Source: Arcanobacterium phocae (GTDB lineage: Bacteria; Actinomycetota; Actinomycetes; Actinomycetales; Actinomycetaceae). Taken from it: a stretch of DNA of 64,000 bases. The position numbers were made by a program, and so were the translations under genes. The stretch is taken from positions 62,001 to 126,000 of the forward strand of contig NZ_JABAPM010000003.1 in the NCBI RefSeq assembly GCF_018913465.1, in the 5' to 3' direction. Under the pieces are notes generated by a model. The model was not told the origin of the DNA and did not search any database. It saw nothing but the letters and a program-made list of their open reading frames with translations. This document shows, in pieces, positions 63,897 to 64,000 of the stretch (the first letter of the stretch is position 1; the number at the start of each line of letters is the position of its first letter).

Positions 63897-64000
63897 ATGG
63901 CTAATAACGACCTACCCCATGTTGATTCATCTATTCTCCGACTAGCATTGCCTTCTCTGGGAGCCCTCCTAGCTGAACCCCTCTTAGTTGCGGTAGATAC
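63897..64000 (+). CDS. MATE-family efflux transporter (DinF-like), N-terminal part
   Basis: The first 34 codons are visible; the rest is off the window. MANNDLPHVDSSILRLALPS is followed by LGALLAEPLLVAVDT, the first helix and signature of MATE/DinF exporters, which use sodium or protons to expel drugs or signals. ATG 63897 follows GGAAGG. It is divergent from dnaB across the DnaA-box cluster. Confidence 0.75.
   Translation, partial: MANNDLPHVDSSILRLALPSLGALLAEPLLVAVD

Overview
The window looks like chromosome of a low-to-mid GC actinobacterium of the Actinomycetaceae, most like Arcanobacterium or Trueperella. The reasons are actinobacteria-type proteins (DUF5926, MurT/GatD, the serS-linked lipid kinase and multi-span membrane proteins), LPxTG-type surface proteins, and a bifidobacteria-like lacto-N-biose/galacto-N-biose pathway. 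Genus assignment is inference; no rRNA is present.

Layout. 1-4160: the start of a secreted surface protein, a decayed IS3-family element with both end repeats still visible, a HEPN-type Abi_2 (AbiD/F-like) gene preceded by three successive hairpins and a U-tract (a candidate RNA antitoxin), a hairpin-rich unassigned stretch, and tRNA-Ser(CGA). 4278-8287: housekeeping (tadA, upp, an alpha/beta hydrolase, DUF5926, a GT2 glycosyltransferase). 8422-14097: a surface region with a TrmB/LuxR-like regulator, a large pilin-like LPLTG protein, and a frameshifted thioester/collagen-like adhesin. 14167-21963: two paralogous membrane proteins with phosphatase-like ectodomains surrounding a diacylglycerol kinase-like gene, serS and a Cof-type HAD phosphatase. 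22091-27501: two more tRNA-Ser genes, an AhpD-like protein, a secreted transglutaminase-like/MucBP protein, a decayed gene and a HEPN-like hypothetical. 27858-32579: galT-nahK-lnpA, for use of galacto-N-biose and lacto-N-biose. 32708-35949: a hydrolase, DUF1801, a DASS transporter and tRNA-Arg. 36206-43036: malG-malF-malE, a LacI regulator and a GH13 amylase, for maltodextrin uptake and breakdown. 43153-45329: murT-gatD (lipid II amidation), between two copies of a palindromic repeat. 45538-50921: another surface protein, rlmC, a HipBA-like toxin-antitoxin pair, a HAD hydrolase and a DUF3800 protein. 51089-62105: hrpB with tetR, tgt, several DUF genes, a DsbA-like protein, an acyltransferase, an aldo/keto reductase and an HD protein. 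62102-64000: dnaB, a dense cluster of DnaA boxes, and the start of a MATE transporter.

The gene content fits a host-associated mucosal organism: mucin and milk-sugar salvage, alpha-glucan use and several cell-wall-anchored adhesins. The most unusual items are the Abi_2 gene with its upstream structured RNA, the DnaA-box cluster away from dnaA, a three-copy palindromic intergenic repeat, and a MurT lacking its zinc-ribbon cysteines.
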